Origin: Aphrophora alni
Lineage: Eukaryota; Arthropoda; Insecta; Hemiptera; Aphrophoridae
Length of the DNA: 64,000 nucleotides
Assembly (NCBI GenBank): GCA_963513935.1
Contig: OY740771.1
Coordinates: forward strand, 11,189,138 to 11,253,137
Direction of reading: 5' to 3'
Shown: piece by piece, positions 1 through 12,900 of the stretch
Layout of the letters: each line of letters opens with the position of its first letter
Position numbering within the stretch: the first letter of the stretch is position 1
Position numbers and translations under genes: made by a program
Notes under the pieces: generated by a model
What the model was told of the DNA's origin: nothing
What the model saw: only the letters and a program-made list of their open reading frames with translations
Databases searched by the model: none

Positions 1-486
1 TCAAAATTTGGCTGTAGCTGTCATAAGAAAAAACACAAAATTACAATTTTATCAATAACAGCTATAACGATTTTAATCAAATTTTGTTCTAAGGACCTAA
101 ACAGAACGTATTGGTTACCATCTTTCAAAAACTGCTATTTCATGAGTTATGGGTAAAAATCGGCTTTGGTGTTATTAAATTTATAAAATAAACACAGATT
201 TAATTGGACTTTTTGAAAATCATACATTCCTAAACAATTTTAACTGATAGCTTTGTGCTGTGAAAAATTAAAAAGGACTGCTGATCTGTTTCCCCCCCCC
301 TTTTTTCCCTTCTATCTGTAAAAACATAAATTTTCATTATTTCAGTTGAATAAATGCATATTTATTTTTACCAATTAACAAACTTCAGAAAAATACTCAA
401 AATACACTGATACAAACTAAATTGTGTATATGGACTTTGATACTGTAATATTTAATATATATTAAATATATATATTAATTTATATA
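1..486. other. RBM25 intron sequence, no gene seen
   Basis: AT-rich DNA. The stretch at 6-95 (TTTGGCTGTAGCTGTCATAA, then TATAACGATTTTAATCAAAT) resembles 20025-20105 and may be an old repeat. The upstream RBM25 exons with the RRM are expected before position 1. Confidence 0.5.
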
Positions 487-1184
487 CAGTAGAGTCCCCC
501 AAACTCAGCGTAATGTGAACCGGAAGTGTGCCGAGTTTGTGAAATGCCGGGTTATCGGGAATAAAGGCAAAAAATAAATTGTAATTGAAACACCAAAGCG
601 GCGGCGATATCAAACGACTTTGTCGATAGCGGTATCCCATTGTCGGCAGTGTAAAAACACCACGGCACCAAAGCGGCGAGTCAAACGACTTTGTCGATAG
701 TGGTATCCCATTGTCGGCGGTGTAAAAACACCGTGGCATTGGCACCCGTCGGTATAGCAGACATAAACCTGCAAAAACATTTGATGGGCCGCTTATTTTC
801 CACGAATCAATTTAGTATACATTGTGGATAATATAACATTTCTTTTCAGTTTTCTTTGACTGGTTATGATCTACGCACATTATATACAGTAAATAAAAAT
901 GAGTGAGTTACGAAAACGGAAGCGTGTGTTGGTTTCGTTTGAGACGTGGTTAAATAAATGTGTTAAAAAGACTGGATAGAGGGGAATCTGTAAAAAAGCT
1001 TTGTGACGAGTTTAACGTGGGAAAAGTACCATCAACGATTTGAGCGACAAAGTTAATGCCCGCTTTGGGATCTGCCAAACTTTTACGAACATCACTGTTT
1101 TTAGCAATATATTTTTTTCTGTCGGCGTCGCCGAGTAATCCGGATTGCCGGGTTATCGAGTGCCGAGTTTGCGAGACTCTACTG
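487..1184. mobile_element. Tigger/pogo-like element with decayed transposase N-terminus, in RBM25 intron
   Basis: The left end CAGTAGAGTCCCCCAAACTC and the inverted right end (CAGTAGAGTCTCGCAAACTC when reversed) are flanked by TA. Words such as GCCGAGTTTG and CCGGGTTATCG recur near both ends. At about 905-1075 (+) a CENP-B/psq helix-turn-helix start is readable with one frameshift: MSELRKRKRVLVSFETWLNK, then LKRLDRGESVKKLCDEFNVG. The rest of the transposase is missing, so the element cannot move itself. A ~75 bp minisatellite (two units, 590-745) lies near the left end. Confidence 0.88.
590..745. repeat. two units of a ~75 bp minisatellite inside the Tigger-like element
   Basis: The sequence from CCAAAGCGGCG through CAAACGACTTTGTCGATAG, CCCATTGTCGGC and GTAAAAACACC occurs twice with small changes. 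The same unit occurs about four times, inverted, at 49300-49595. An open minus-strand frame across it is a by-product of the repeat and is not supported as a gene. Confidence 0.85.
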
Positions 1185-1299
1185 TATATATATATATATA
1201 TATATATTTTATATAAATAATTAATATTAATATATATAAGCCATTTTTTATTTAGTGAACATGTCTAGTAAATGCTATTGCATTACTAGAAAGATCTCC

Positions 1300-1436
1300 A
1301 CCTTCTTCGTGGGTTAATATTCCTCTCTTACCTAATTTGGCACTTTAGGTATTCGAGGACTAGGACTGTATGTTTCTTTCTTTAAAAAAAATAAAAGCTA
1401 AGATGACTGTAAGGTTTTTTTGCCATTAAACAACAA
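1300..1436 (+). repeat. interspersed repeat 'GCCTTTAAACAAC' family, copy 1 (partial)
   Basis: TTCTTCGTGGGTTA, ATTCGAGGACTAGGA, GATGACTGTAAGGTTTTTTTG and CATTAAACAAC follow the same order as in the copy at 4335. Confidence 0.7.
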
Positions 1437-1538
1437 CAAAATAATAAAACATAGAATAATAATTTAGGGTTAACCTAATTTTTAATTGATTGAGTTTCTA
1501 AAAATTAACCTCTTACTATATAATTTTGTTTGTTTCAG

Positions 1539-1733
1539 CTGATAAAAGACGCAAGATCAAAGGACGATCACCTCTTCAAGATGAACCTGAAGAAGAGGAC
1601 GATTATATAGATGAAGAAATGAAGAATTTTGACCAAACGGCACAAACAAGAATTTTATCAATCGTTGAAGATTATGAAACTGACATGAAAAACTACTCAG
1701 GTTACAACACTAAAACTGAACACACAAAATCCG
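1539..1733 (+). CDS. RBM25: RBM25 exon a (first in window): post-RRM acidic linker
   Basis: The exon follows a TTTGTTTCAG acceptor and begins with the last two bases of a split codon. It encodes DKRRKIKGRSPLQDEPEEED and then DEEMKNFDQTAQTRILSIVE, matching the acidic segment just after the RRM in RBM25. The donor is G|GTAAAT. This leaves phase 1, which joins the next exon to make a GCT Ala codon. An alternative donor CAG|GTTACA at about 1700 is possible but would break the frame with the next exon. Confidence 0.85.
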
Positions 1734-2115
1734 GTAAATGTCAGGGAACAAGAACAAAGATTTTGCTTCAAAATTTGATCAGTCCAATTTTTCTAGTCAT
1801 TTCTGTTTAGTTCTCTGGTGTTTATAACTTTTTTATTTGTATTTTAATTGAACTTTTTTTCTTTTCTTTTTTTTTCTTTTTTTTTCTTTCTTTTTTTCTT
1901 TTCTTCCTTATCCTCTGCATTGTTTTTGATAGATGTATATGATAATTTTGAATATTTGGTTTGTGACTAACAGTTACTTTTGTTTAAAGCTGCTGAGTTG
2001 TCAGAGAGGCGTGTTCAACGAACACAAGAAAGATTGGCACAACTTAGTCAAGCGTCAGAAAATGCTCTGAAAGAAGGAGAGAATTCAGTAAGTGAAACTT
2101 GGATAATCCATTTTT

Positions 2116-2188
<73 letters not shown>

Positions 2189-3869
2189 AATTGATAGTAA
2201 ATCAAATATCATTGCTGCTATGACAGCTATCTTGCACATCATATTACTAAAACATATAGTCCAACAGAAACACTCTCAATATAACACAACAATTACAACA
2301 GCCATATGTTACTTTGAATGAATTTGTGTATCGCGGAATATTCCACTTAGAAAATTTGGATTAATCAATAGATTACCAAGAAAACCTATTCGACTAAATG
2401 GCATTATGACTAGATCAATAAAATTTCTACTATCCGCCTACATACCTTTTCTGTGTTAAGCTACCACCTACCGGCCAATATTTAACCATATTGCTATGCT
2501 TTTAAATATGTGCCAGTAGAATATTTCGTATTTCTTGTTTCGGCAAATCAGAGCTGGGTTAATGCTCCTTATACCGCTTTTAACCCTTTAAATCCTTCGC
2601 TATTTCTTGGTAAACCAGGGCTTGTGTGGGATACTTTTCTACCAAACTTCTTATTTAAGAATTCTAAATAAATTTAAATTATTTCCTTAATCAAACTTTA
2701 TTTTTACAAAGATGCGTCATGATAAAAGATAATATTCAATAAAATAACAACACAATTTAATTCTAACCAATCAAATTGAGAAATGTTCAACAGTTTATTC
2801 ACAGAATTTTTTTTTTTTTAATAAGTTGAAACACTGCACATGGTCTTTTGATGACATGGTCCTTGCACACATTTTTAGCATAGTTAGTGTTTTTTTGAGG
2901 TTTTTATGTCTTGATTTCGAGGACATCAGTCATATCTTCCTTTTGTTTTTTGCTGATGATCTTTAACTGCCTTATAGCCTTATAAATAATTGAAATCGAT
3001 GCAATATATATATGACTGATATTTATTAACAAAATAAAATTATTTTTAGGATACAACATTACAACAATATTTGGGGACTCGGTTATTGTCTCTTAATTTG
3101 CCGAGGCTAGGTCTTTGTGTAGGAGATTTTACAGTTATGTTTACAGTACAAAGTTTGTGTTTTTTATAGTCAGGTATTCTACACAGATAACAGAATTGAC
3201 AAAATCTTACACTAATTTCTTACATCTAAACAACTGATACTTAATTTTAAATAGGTGTTTAGCTGAGCAGAATAATTTATGATATGATAATGGTGAAAAT
3301 ACAAATTGGATGATGGAGAATTATTTTATTATTTGATCGATATATTAAAAGTTTATGAAATGTTCACTGTCATTTGATTTAAGAGTTTTGATATTTATAA
3401 TTTTTGGGCAAGATAGCCATCGTTGTTAATTTGATGTTAAAACATGTGAATTCCTTTAAGCTGATACTTATAGCTTTTTCTGAAGTAAAATTTATTAAGC
3501 TTGTCACTCACCAAGATGATGTGAAATTCTTTGACACAATTTTAATGTTACTTGATTTAAAGTGTTATTGGAACTGAAATAAAATCACTTTTATTTTTCT
3601 TCTCTTTGATATTATTGGATCCAAAACCTTATATTATGTCCAGCTGCTTTTAGTGTTACAATTCAAGTGTTCCTTTCTCCTTCTTGGTCCAACCAACCAT
3701 GATCTCCTAATCCTCTAACCTTCTTTTTCTTCTCTTTTTGTAGCAACCTCTTTTCTTATTTCTTCTTCTTCACTTGTTTATTATATTGCATATTTAGCAC
3801 TACACGTTAATACACATATGTGGACTGAATATTTTTAAAATTATATGAGGTTCAATTTCATTTAACTTA

Positions 3870-3928
<59 letters not shown>

Positions 3929-6900
3929 TTAGGTTTGATGGATGAAATGGGTTATGTGGTGGGCAGTTTGAGGTGTGAATATTTGGTGGCAGTCAGAGTC
4001 TGGTGGTTGATGATACAGTACCCTGAGGTGATAGTTTATTTATAATCTGAATTAAGGTATCATTATAATTGGAATTATAACATTTCTAATTCTTGTTTGC
4101 AGTTATTTTGGGAGACTTTATTTATTTCTTATCTAGCTTGAATACGGCCTTCCAAAAATTGTTTTTGTGACATCTTTAAAAAAGTGTCTCCTTCTGCTAA
4201 CTGAACTGCATTCCTGGGCCCCAATATTTTCTTTATTTATTTTTTTTCATTCCTACTAGAATATTATAAACACTGAAGTAAATAACACATGAATAAATGC
4301 AATGTCCCCCCCTCCAATAAAGTAATGATTAAAATTTTGTCTTACCCTCAGAGGCTCACTCATAGTAAGTGTGGATGTGGCAAATCCGAGGACCCTAGCT
4401 GAATCTACACCTTTCTTTATGTATTCTTGGGTTAGATCGCTATCTTTAATCTTTCCTATCAGGTCTCATGACTAACTCTTGTTTTTTTCCGACTTTGATT
4501 CTATTCGAGGGTTATGGGTCTTTATTTTTTTAAGAAAGGCGATGATGACCAAAAGGTTTTTTGCCTTTAAACAACAAAGGAAAAAATATTTTGTCTTCAC
4601 TCATTTGTCTTTAAAGCGAGAGAGTGAAGGACTAATATTCTAATTTTGTTTTCCAGTTAGACTTGGATGATGCAAATATTGAAGAAGGAAAAAGAGATCT
4701 AATAACACGGGAGATTGGGAAATTTCGAGAAATCATGAAGGTAAGTCGATTATTATTTTTTTAATACATTTTTTGAAAATTAAAAATCACATAAAATATA
4801 GTAGAAAAAAATATTTTTTAAATTATTAAAATTTTTAAAATTAAATAAATTTTTTTAAACATTGAAATTAATATTATAATATTTTTATATCATATTAGAT
4901 TTTCTTCATTTTATAACATCTAAAATCTAAGAACATTAAACATTTTCTTTTTATTATATTTATCAAGCACACATATATATGTTTATCTTATTTACTTTTG
5001 TAATAAATATATTATAAAAGTATAGAAATGTAAATACATACGTGTGTGTGTTTCATATATAGTATTTAAGTATAGGGTAGTTGTAGGGGGTAAGATGTAT
5101 ATACGGGTAAGTGTTGATTGTTGCAACTGGGACATGATATAGGCTTAAGCAGTGAGGGGAGTAGCAACGTGTCTTCTCAGCCAGCGGCCACTTGTTTTCT
5201 TGCTTTCACATATTGGTGAGTAGTGCCACTGTGTTTTTAAAGCAATTAGCTTAACATCCATTTACTCAAAATATGTTCAATAATAATCACAAGTATAGAG
5301 TCTTTAAAGGTTTTATTTTTGACATTTTTAGGCATAACTCAACTTTTAAAGAGATCGCCATCCTTTTCTAAAAATTAATATCTCTAAGAGTTGAGTAAAT
5401 GTTAAATACGGACTGGGGGAACTCAAGTAAATCACCTTTATAAGAGAGATATTCTCTATCAGTTTCCAAAAACGTGTTTATAATTATTCTAAATAGAATT
5501 ATCTCTTTTTTTTACGTTAGAATTAGATCTGAATATGTAAGTTAGTAAACTTTTATAACTAAGGAAATTCAGAGTTATCAAAAATGGTTGATAATTTGAT
5601 TTCAAACTATCATATTTTTTAAAGTAACTTGGCAAAATATGTATATATATTTTTTAAATGTTCAGAAACATATCAAGCTTAAATAGTTTCAACATGAGTT
5701 TGTGGTCTTTTTACATACAGTATATTAAAGCAAAACAAAGTCTGTCAATCCTTGTAGATTAAATCTTTTCTCACTTATAGTTACTACAGTAGCAATAATC
5801 CACTCCTGCCGATGGTACAAATCTCGAATCTTCTTAGAATATCATCATATATTTTATAACATCTTATGAAAAAGGCTTTGGCATCAGGTAAGGCCTTTTT
5901 GGACGTCAAAGAACAAGTCCGGCCTTATTAATCTATTGGTTTGGAAACTTTTTAATATAATGCATTTGAAATGTGGGATATTCCATTTAGTTGACAAATC
6001 ACATTTATATCATTTTCTCATCCAGAATTGTGTCTGCAATTTTTTGGAAAGCTATTAATTCTAACATATCTATAGGAATATCATTAGATATTTTGTTTTA
6101 ATTTGATGTCTAATGCCACGTTTTATACATATGTAAATTTAGCCATATATGGAGGACATTTTGAATCAGTCTTTTGTGTTTGAGGGAATAGATTTTTCAG
6201 ACTGCATGTAAGACTGGCATATTCATATCAGATGTTTGAGTGTTGTGGGATTCCACTTTGTCTACACTGCTAGTTAAAAAAATAGAAGGTAATACCAGTG
6301 ATTTTTTGTAACATCTGTTATGTGCACTGATAAAAGTGTTGTACATTATTAAAAATTTAAAATTTGATTAAACACACACTGTACTTTCTCTTGAACGGTA
6401 GCTATTTGCAGACAAATGATGTACCATCACTATCACCGAAACACAGGACTTTGAAGTATTTGTCAAAATCAACATTTCTACACAGTCGTGTACAAAACGA
6501 GTTTTATATGTTTCTGTGATTTTTACAAAAACAATACAAAATATGATAGTTTGGAAGCAAGTTGACTTTTTTGGTGATTGTATTTTATTAAATCCAGATT
6601 GAGAGAATTTGTTATTGTATAAATAGTTTGTGAAGTAAGAAAATAAATAAAATAAGAAAATAATTTTAGTAATTTAATTTACTTAGTAGTCTTTCACCGT
6701 ATTATAGTTAGAGTTAATCTGTTCTATATAGTTTTAGTGTAGTAAGCACCTGTTTAATTATTGTAGGCCTATAAATTTTAGGTATATTGTGAAAAATTTG
6801 AAACTCAGTACGTTTGGTTCAGTTTCAAAAATTGAACATAAATTTGTATATTTAAAAAACTTGAACTTTATTGTAAAAATTGTAATTATGAAAACAACTA

Positions 6901-9900
6901 CAATAATTACGGAGTCATAGATTAGGGTTGTTGGTAGCGATTTCGGTCGGTTGTGAGAGGTTACTGGTTCAATCTCTATTTGCTCAAACAATTATATTGT
7001 TTACCCAGGATTTCGAGTAAAAATGAGGAGCTTTAATAGGTACGGTAGTGAATTCTAATTGCAATGGTTAGAATTACAGTGATGGAAACTTGATGTGCTG
7101 AGCATACATTGATTACAGGCCTAGCCACTTTATGGGCTGTGTTTAACCATAAGATTATTATTATAATAATTACTAAATTACTAAATGTAGCATGATAACA
7201 TTAAGCTGTTTTTAATTTTAATGCTAATCAAATATAAGCCTCATGGTTTCAAATATAAGTCTGAATTTTTACCGTATTGTTTGTGGAAGGTTGTGGACTT
7301 TATGGTTAAAATTGTTGGTATTTTCCTTGTTATTTAAAGGCAAAAATCCTCTTGATCACCATCGCTTTTAAAACAAAATAATAAAACTACATAAAATAGA
7401 GACTCCTAGCCTTTGAATGTTCTAATAACATCAGGGTTGGAAGAGAACTAGAATGACCTGATAGGAGACTATATGAAATATAGTGTAAACCCAGTTAGGA
7501 TGCCTTGGGATTTCCACACGTGAGCCCTAGAGGGGACAAAGTGTATGATCCTTTTTTTTGGTTTAATTTAACTGGTTTCATGTGGCGATCACTGTTGTCT
7601 TCATTCAATAGTCAAGTTGTGAAATACCTATTTAATATCATCAAAAAGTAATATCCTTGTTGCTCAGACTTCCTACTTCTCTGTCTTTGTTACTTGGTAG
7701 TATGTCTTTATCGTTATAGAAGTAGATGATCAGAAAATTTGAAAAATATGTAACGAGTGTCTAACCATGAATTATTTAAGATTTCATAGTTCTTTTTGTT
7801 AAAATAAACTTGATAGTTATAATTTTTACGGCAAAACATTTTTCTGTTTGATTTAAAATTTTTGAATTGAGAAGGTCTAAACATTTTAAAAGATGTCTAT
7901 ACCGAATTTACAACTTTTCAAATTTTAGCAGTGAAAAAGTTTTACTTTTCAATTTTTTATGTTGTATAATTTAAATATGTATTTTAGATATGAAATTCAC
8001 TGTAAAAATAAGCTTCTTCCTAGAAAATAACTTCCATTCTATAAAAGACGCATTCAAACATGTTAAGGAATAAAATAACTTTTTAAACTATAATATCCTG
8101 TTCAGCCATGTAGGTTATAGGCCTGTTATTTTCAAAAGAGAAAATCAAGAAGTGTAATTTTTGAAATTTTCACAATCATTTTCCTCCTGTATTTCTGAGA
8201 TAATTTTTATTGATTTTTCGGTGATTGCTCCAATTTAGCCAGTTGGATACCAAAAGGATATGCAACTACTAATACAAGTTGTGTTAGTGATCCTCTTTTA
8301 ATTTATTTCATAACGTTGCTTACTGCATTCCTAGAATATGGACCAAATATTTGTGTGATTTTTATTTTTAACCTTATAAAGCAGGGTAAACCAAAATTGT
8401 CTTTGGTTTAGAAGGAACGATAAATTTCCCAACTGTTCAAATAGTTGACAAATTTAATGTAGTTTTTGTTTTTTGTAAGGTGAAAAACCATTGCGTTTAT
8501 CATCGCCTACATTGAATGTAATAATGGACAACACCAGTTTGAGTAATAAAGTTTAATCTCACATGATTTAAAATTTTCACTCCTCAAAAATGTGACAACT
8601 TTGTAGTTTGTAATGTATAACGTAGAATTGGTTTAAGTTGTATCGAAAATACTTTTTATATTAAACTAAATTTTACCATTTCACAGACAAAAATATTCTT
8701 AGAATAGCCTTTTTTTGTAAATGGATGGTGTAGCTAATGGCTTTATACTTTACTTTATCGAGTTGCTTAAAGTTTAAGAAATTTGATTTATTGTACAAGT
8801 TTACATAAACATCATGTGTTTTGCCATTTGCATGAGAGAATCTTATGGAAATTCATTTCGGTCATTTTTCATTCTAAAATATTTTCTCACAGTTGTATTT
8901 TAGTTTCATAGTTGATTAATTTCAGTTTATATCTTTATAATATTATACTTTAAAATTTGACATTTTGAGTTAGTAGTAATCATATATTTATTTGATAATA
9001 ATAAAGTTATTGTAAATTGAAATGTTATATTCAATTTGACTTGTTTAGTAGTATCAAGTTTCAAATCTATTGCTAAATACTAAATTAGTTTTATATACAT
9101 TTTGGTTGTTATCAAATTAAACAAAAGGTAGAAAAATATCAGTGTTTTGAAGTACTGTTAAATATATATACAAATAAAGGAACAATCCTTACAAACTTTT
9201 TAAATTTATTCAATTTAAACATATATACATTAGGACTTTTTTTGATAAGTTAATACAGTAGAACGTCGATAATCCGGATTAATTGGGATCGGACCCCATC
9301 CGGATTATCGAAATTACATTAAAAAACGGCCAGCACGCACTATTTGAGAAAAAAAGTTTTTAAAATTGTATTATTTTCTATTATTGGTAGGTAGAGTATA
9401 AGGTCTATAAATTAAAAACATGTTTTTCAAGCACTGTATCGTATTTTATTTACAGCAACATGTGTACAACGTACAGTAAAAACATCAGACACTACATATT
9501 TGAGTTATAAAAAAGATACGCAATTTTATTTCTTGCTAGAGACGAATCCGGATTATTGACGGTACGGATTTTTGACCTCCGAATTATCGACGTTCTACTG
9601 TAGTTGTAAATTATTTATATCTTCCTCAATTCACCTTTTTTTTCTGAATTCATGACTAGTTTTGGCAGTGTCCTTAAACAACAAATAAAACACTAACACA
9701 ATTAATGTTAACAAGTTTAATAAAGTCCTCTATGTGTCCCTCTGAGGATGGTAGCTATGTTACCGAAATGTACATAGGGGTTTAATTAAACTTACTAATG
9801 TTAACTGTGTTAGTGTTTTATTTGTGGTTTGGGGATTACTTCTTTCATATCTTTATTAACCACAATGCTCACTGGATATTGGTATTAATGCAGGATATCA

Positions 9901-12900
9901 CCCCTTATAATTTGATTAAAGTACTATTCAATATAACACAAGTAGTTTTATAGATTTATGAGGGGAGATTTGTTTAACGATTTTAGTCACCAAGACTTCA
10001 ACTAATCGTATTCTTTAAAATTTATGGACTTTGTACTATGAATTATTCAAGACTAATAATAACAGGTGGACTTATTTAAATTTTTAAAACTAAAAAGGTA
10101 TTATTTACCTACCTAAACTTATTTGAAAATGAGATTATGAAGAGACACTATGTATTGTAATGCCAGATGGGTTTATAATTTCTAACAATACATCTAAAAT
10201 AATTATGTCTGATAATTTTGTCTGTTAGTTTAATGAATATAAGTGTACAGTATTTATTTATATTATACAGGCACATTGTATATAATGTAAATTAATCTTT
10301 GAGACAAAAATATGCTAACTAGAATGGAAAAATGAATTAAGGAATAATTTCAATTTCATTTTATAATTATGAAACTTCAACATTTGTGTTATTTTTTTCC
10401 CTTGGGTGGTCGTTTTTCTCAATGCAACTTAAACTAGATTTAATCTACACTATTGTAGTTATAAACTGATGATGACAACAGTCAATGACATAAACTACAT
10501 ACATTGATTAAACAAAAACTGTCCATCATCTAAAAGACTTGAGTATGTATCTTTGTAAAGAGGTTTACTTCAACAAAGGTAACAAATCCACATCATGTAG
10601 CATGAAGAATTACTTGCACACCTCCTCTTTATATCCGTTTTAGTCACAACTCATCATTTGCTATAGTTAATCTATATTTCAAAACATATTACATACCATC
10701 ATAAGTTAAAGCAGTATTGGTCATATTTCAACTGACCAATTTTTTTTAATTGACTCATAATTATTTATTTATGACACAGTTCTAATTAGAAGTAATTAAA
10801 TATTCTTATTTCACTGTTGCATATTAGATAATTATGTACAATAAATTATTATTAAAAAAAAACTTCTAATTATCTGTAAAGCCATCACTTATCATCAGAG
10901 AGCCTTCAAATGTTTTTTGTTCCTAAAGGCCTACATTAGTAAAAATCCGTTGTGTTAGTATCAAATCACTTGAATTAGGCTACTTTAAAAGTATCTTAAA
11001 TCTATAAGCCAAATCTGTTCTTATACAATTTAAAGAGGTATCGTTGTGCTAGAGAGTTGAAAGATGCTTTGAATCTGTTTGATATGCAAACCGTGAAATA
11101 GTTACATATATTTCAAAGAAAATGTATCAAGTTTCTTATTAAGAAAATCTTAATTTGTCAATTTAAAATACATAGCTTGATCACTTGTTATAAATTTCAT
11201 ATTAGCTTATTTTGAGGTTATATTTACACCATTGCTCAAAACAAATATACAGAACATCTACGCAGTACCAGCTAGTGAATATTTATTTGTATACTAATAT
11301 ACATTAATAATGTAAATTTATTTGTTATACCTATTTCAGTTGTTTGGATACAAATTAAAGATAATGTTCTGACGATGCTCTTTATAACCAAAAAACTCTT
11401 TTAATGTTGCCTTTGGTGATAGTTGGTGTATTTACAAATAAATAATAAAACCTTTTTTATATTTTTTTCTGCATAATTATCTAAAAAGTAATGGTGAAAT
11501 AAGTAATGCAACTATGTCATAATTAAAAATTAACCAATGGAAATGGGATAAATGCTGTTTTGTTGATCTAATTCACTAGATTACGATGGTAAGTATTATT
11601 TTTATACAAAATTATAACTATAAAATTGGCATGTTTTAACTAAAGCAAGAGATAAGTTGTTGACTAATGGGAAATGGCAGATGAGAGCGACCTATTTAAT
11701 ACAGATAGGCTGCTTCAACTTTGTATGAGATAAAAAAAGCAAGGATTCCCCGAACCACAAAACAAGAAACAAAACTAAGACAGTAATAAATCCAGTATAT
11801 TTATTATATTACCCCTGTACATTTCGATGACATAGTCATCATCCTCAGAGATTTACAACCAAGGTAAACCTCTGAGGATGATGACTATGTTGTTGAAAAG
11901 TACATAAGAGTAATATAATAAACTTACTGGATTTGTTACAGCCTTAGTTTTGATTCTTATTTTGTGGTTCAGGAAATCCTTGTTTTCCTTATTGTGAATA
12001 TCGCCACAGTGTCCCTTGGACATTTGATCTTGATTACGTGAGATGTCTAATTTTCCCTTGTATTTTCCTATAATTGACTCCAGTTAATTGTACTGGATAA
12101 TTGTACAACGATAATTAATTGTACTGTATATTTATAAACACAAGGTAGTTAGGTAGCTTTACTGCTTGTCTAAGATTCTATCTAATGTTTGATAATTTAT
12201 GCTTGTTGCATGGAGAATGGTTTTGTTTTCAGTAACATAGGCAATATATGAATTTTCTTTTTAATTTCTGCTTTTATTTTTCAATTACAAAAGAAAGTAC
12301 ATGGTTATCACTATAGTTGGGGAATAAGTGTAAACAATTGTAAATAAGACAGAAAGACTAAAATGAACTACTTGTATGAGTCGAAACGTAGTGATAGAGT
12401 GTTTGAACAGGGGTTTCCAAGAACACTGAAGTGTTGCAAGATTAATTACAAAAACCTCTTCAAGAGCCATTGGATCTGATACAGGTATGTGATATTTTTA
12501 AATATGTCCAAACAGTTCTTTATAATCAGGTAATATGATATTGTTTAGCTACTGAAATTATAGACTATTTTACAAGATTACACTCCTGGTCTTTCTTTTT
12601 GTAAGTGATCATTTTGTATATTCCTTCACTCACATTTTTATCTTTTAACCCTTTGCACACCGTTAATGTAGATTTCTGTAAAAAAATCATTTCAAGGTAT
12701 TGCTTAATATGTAGTTCAAAAATCATCCAACAAAGTTCAGACAAATTCAAGTTTAATACTGTAAGTTTTGATGCCGATGCCATGTAATTAAGCCAATGAC
12801 TTGGTTTTCCGCTATTGCTTCGAGCTGCTATACTTCACTTTGGTAACTTTCATAAGTCAGTAAAAAAGAGAGCAAACGTTGATTTTCAAATAATAAAATG

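Noticed and set aside
452..745. 97-codon minus-strand frame
   Set aside because: Same minisatellite effect as at 49246, in the left part of a transposon.
1734..1810. Continuation of RBM25 exon a to a stop at 1810
   Set aside because: The donor G|GTAAAT at 1734 is in phase with exon b, and the downstream residues lack RBM25 resemblance.
6905..6985. Possible tRNA gene
   Set aside because: Box A and box B are present but no cloverleaf can be drawn, and the same downstream tail occurs at 15543; it is a SINE head.
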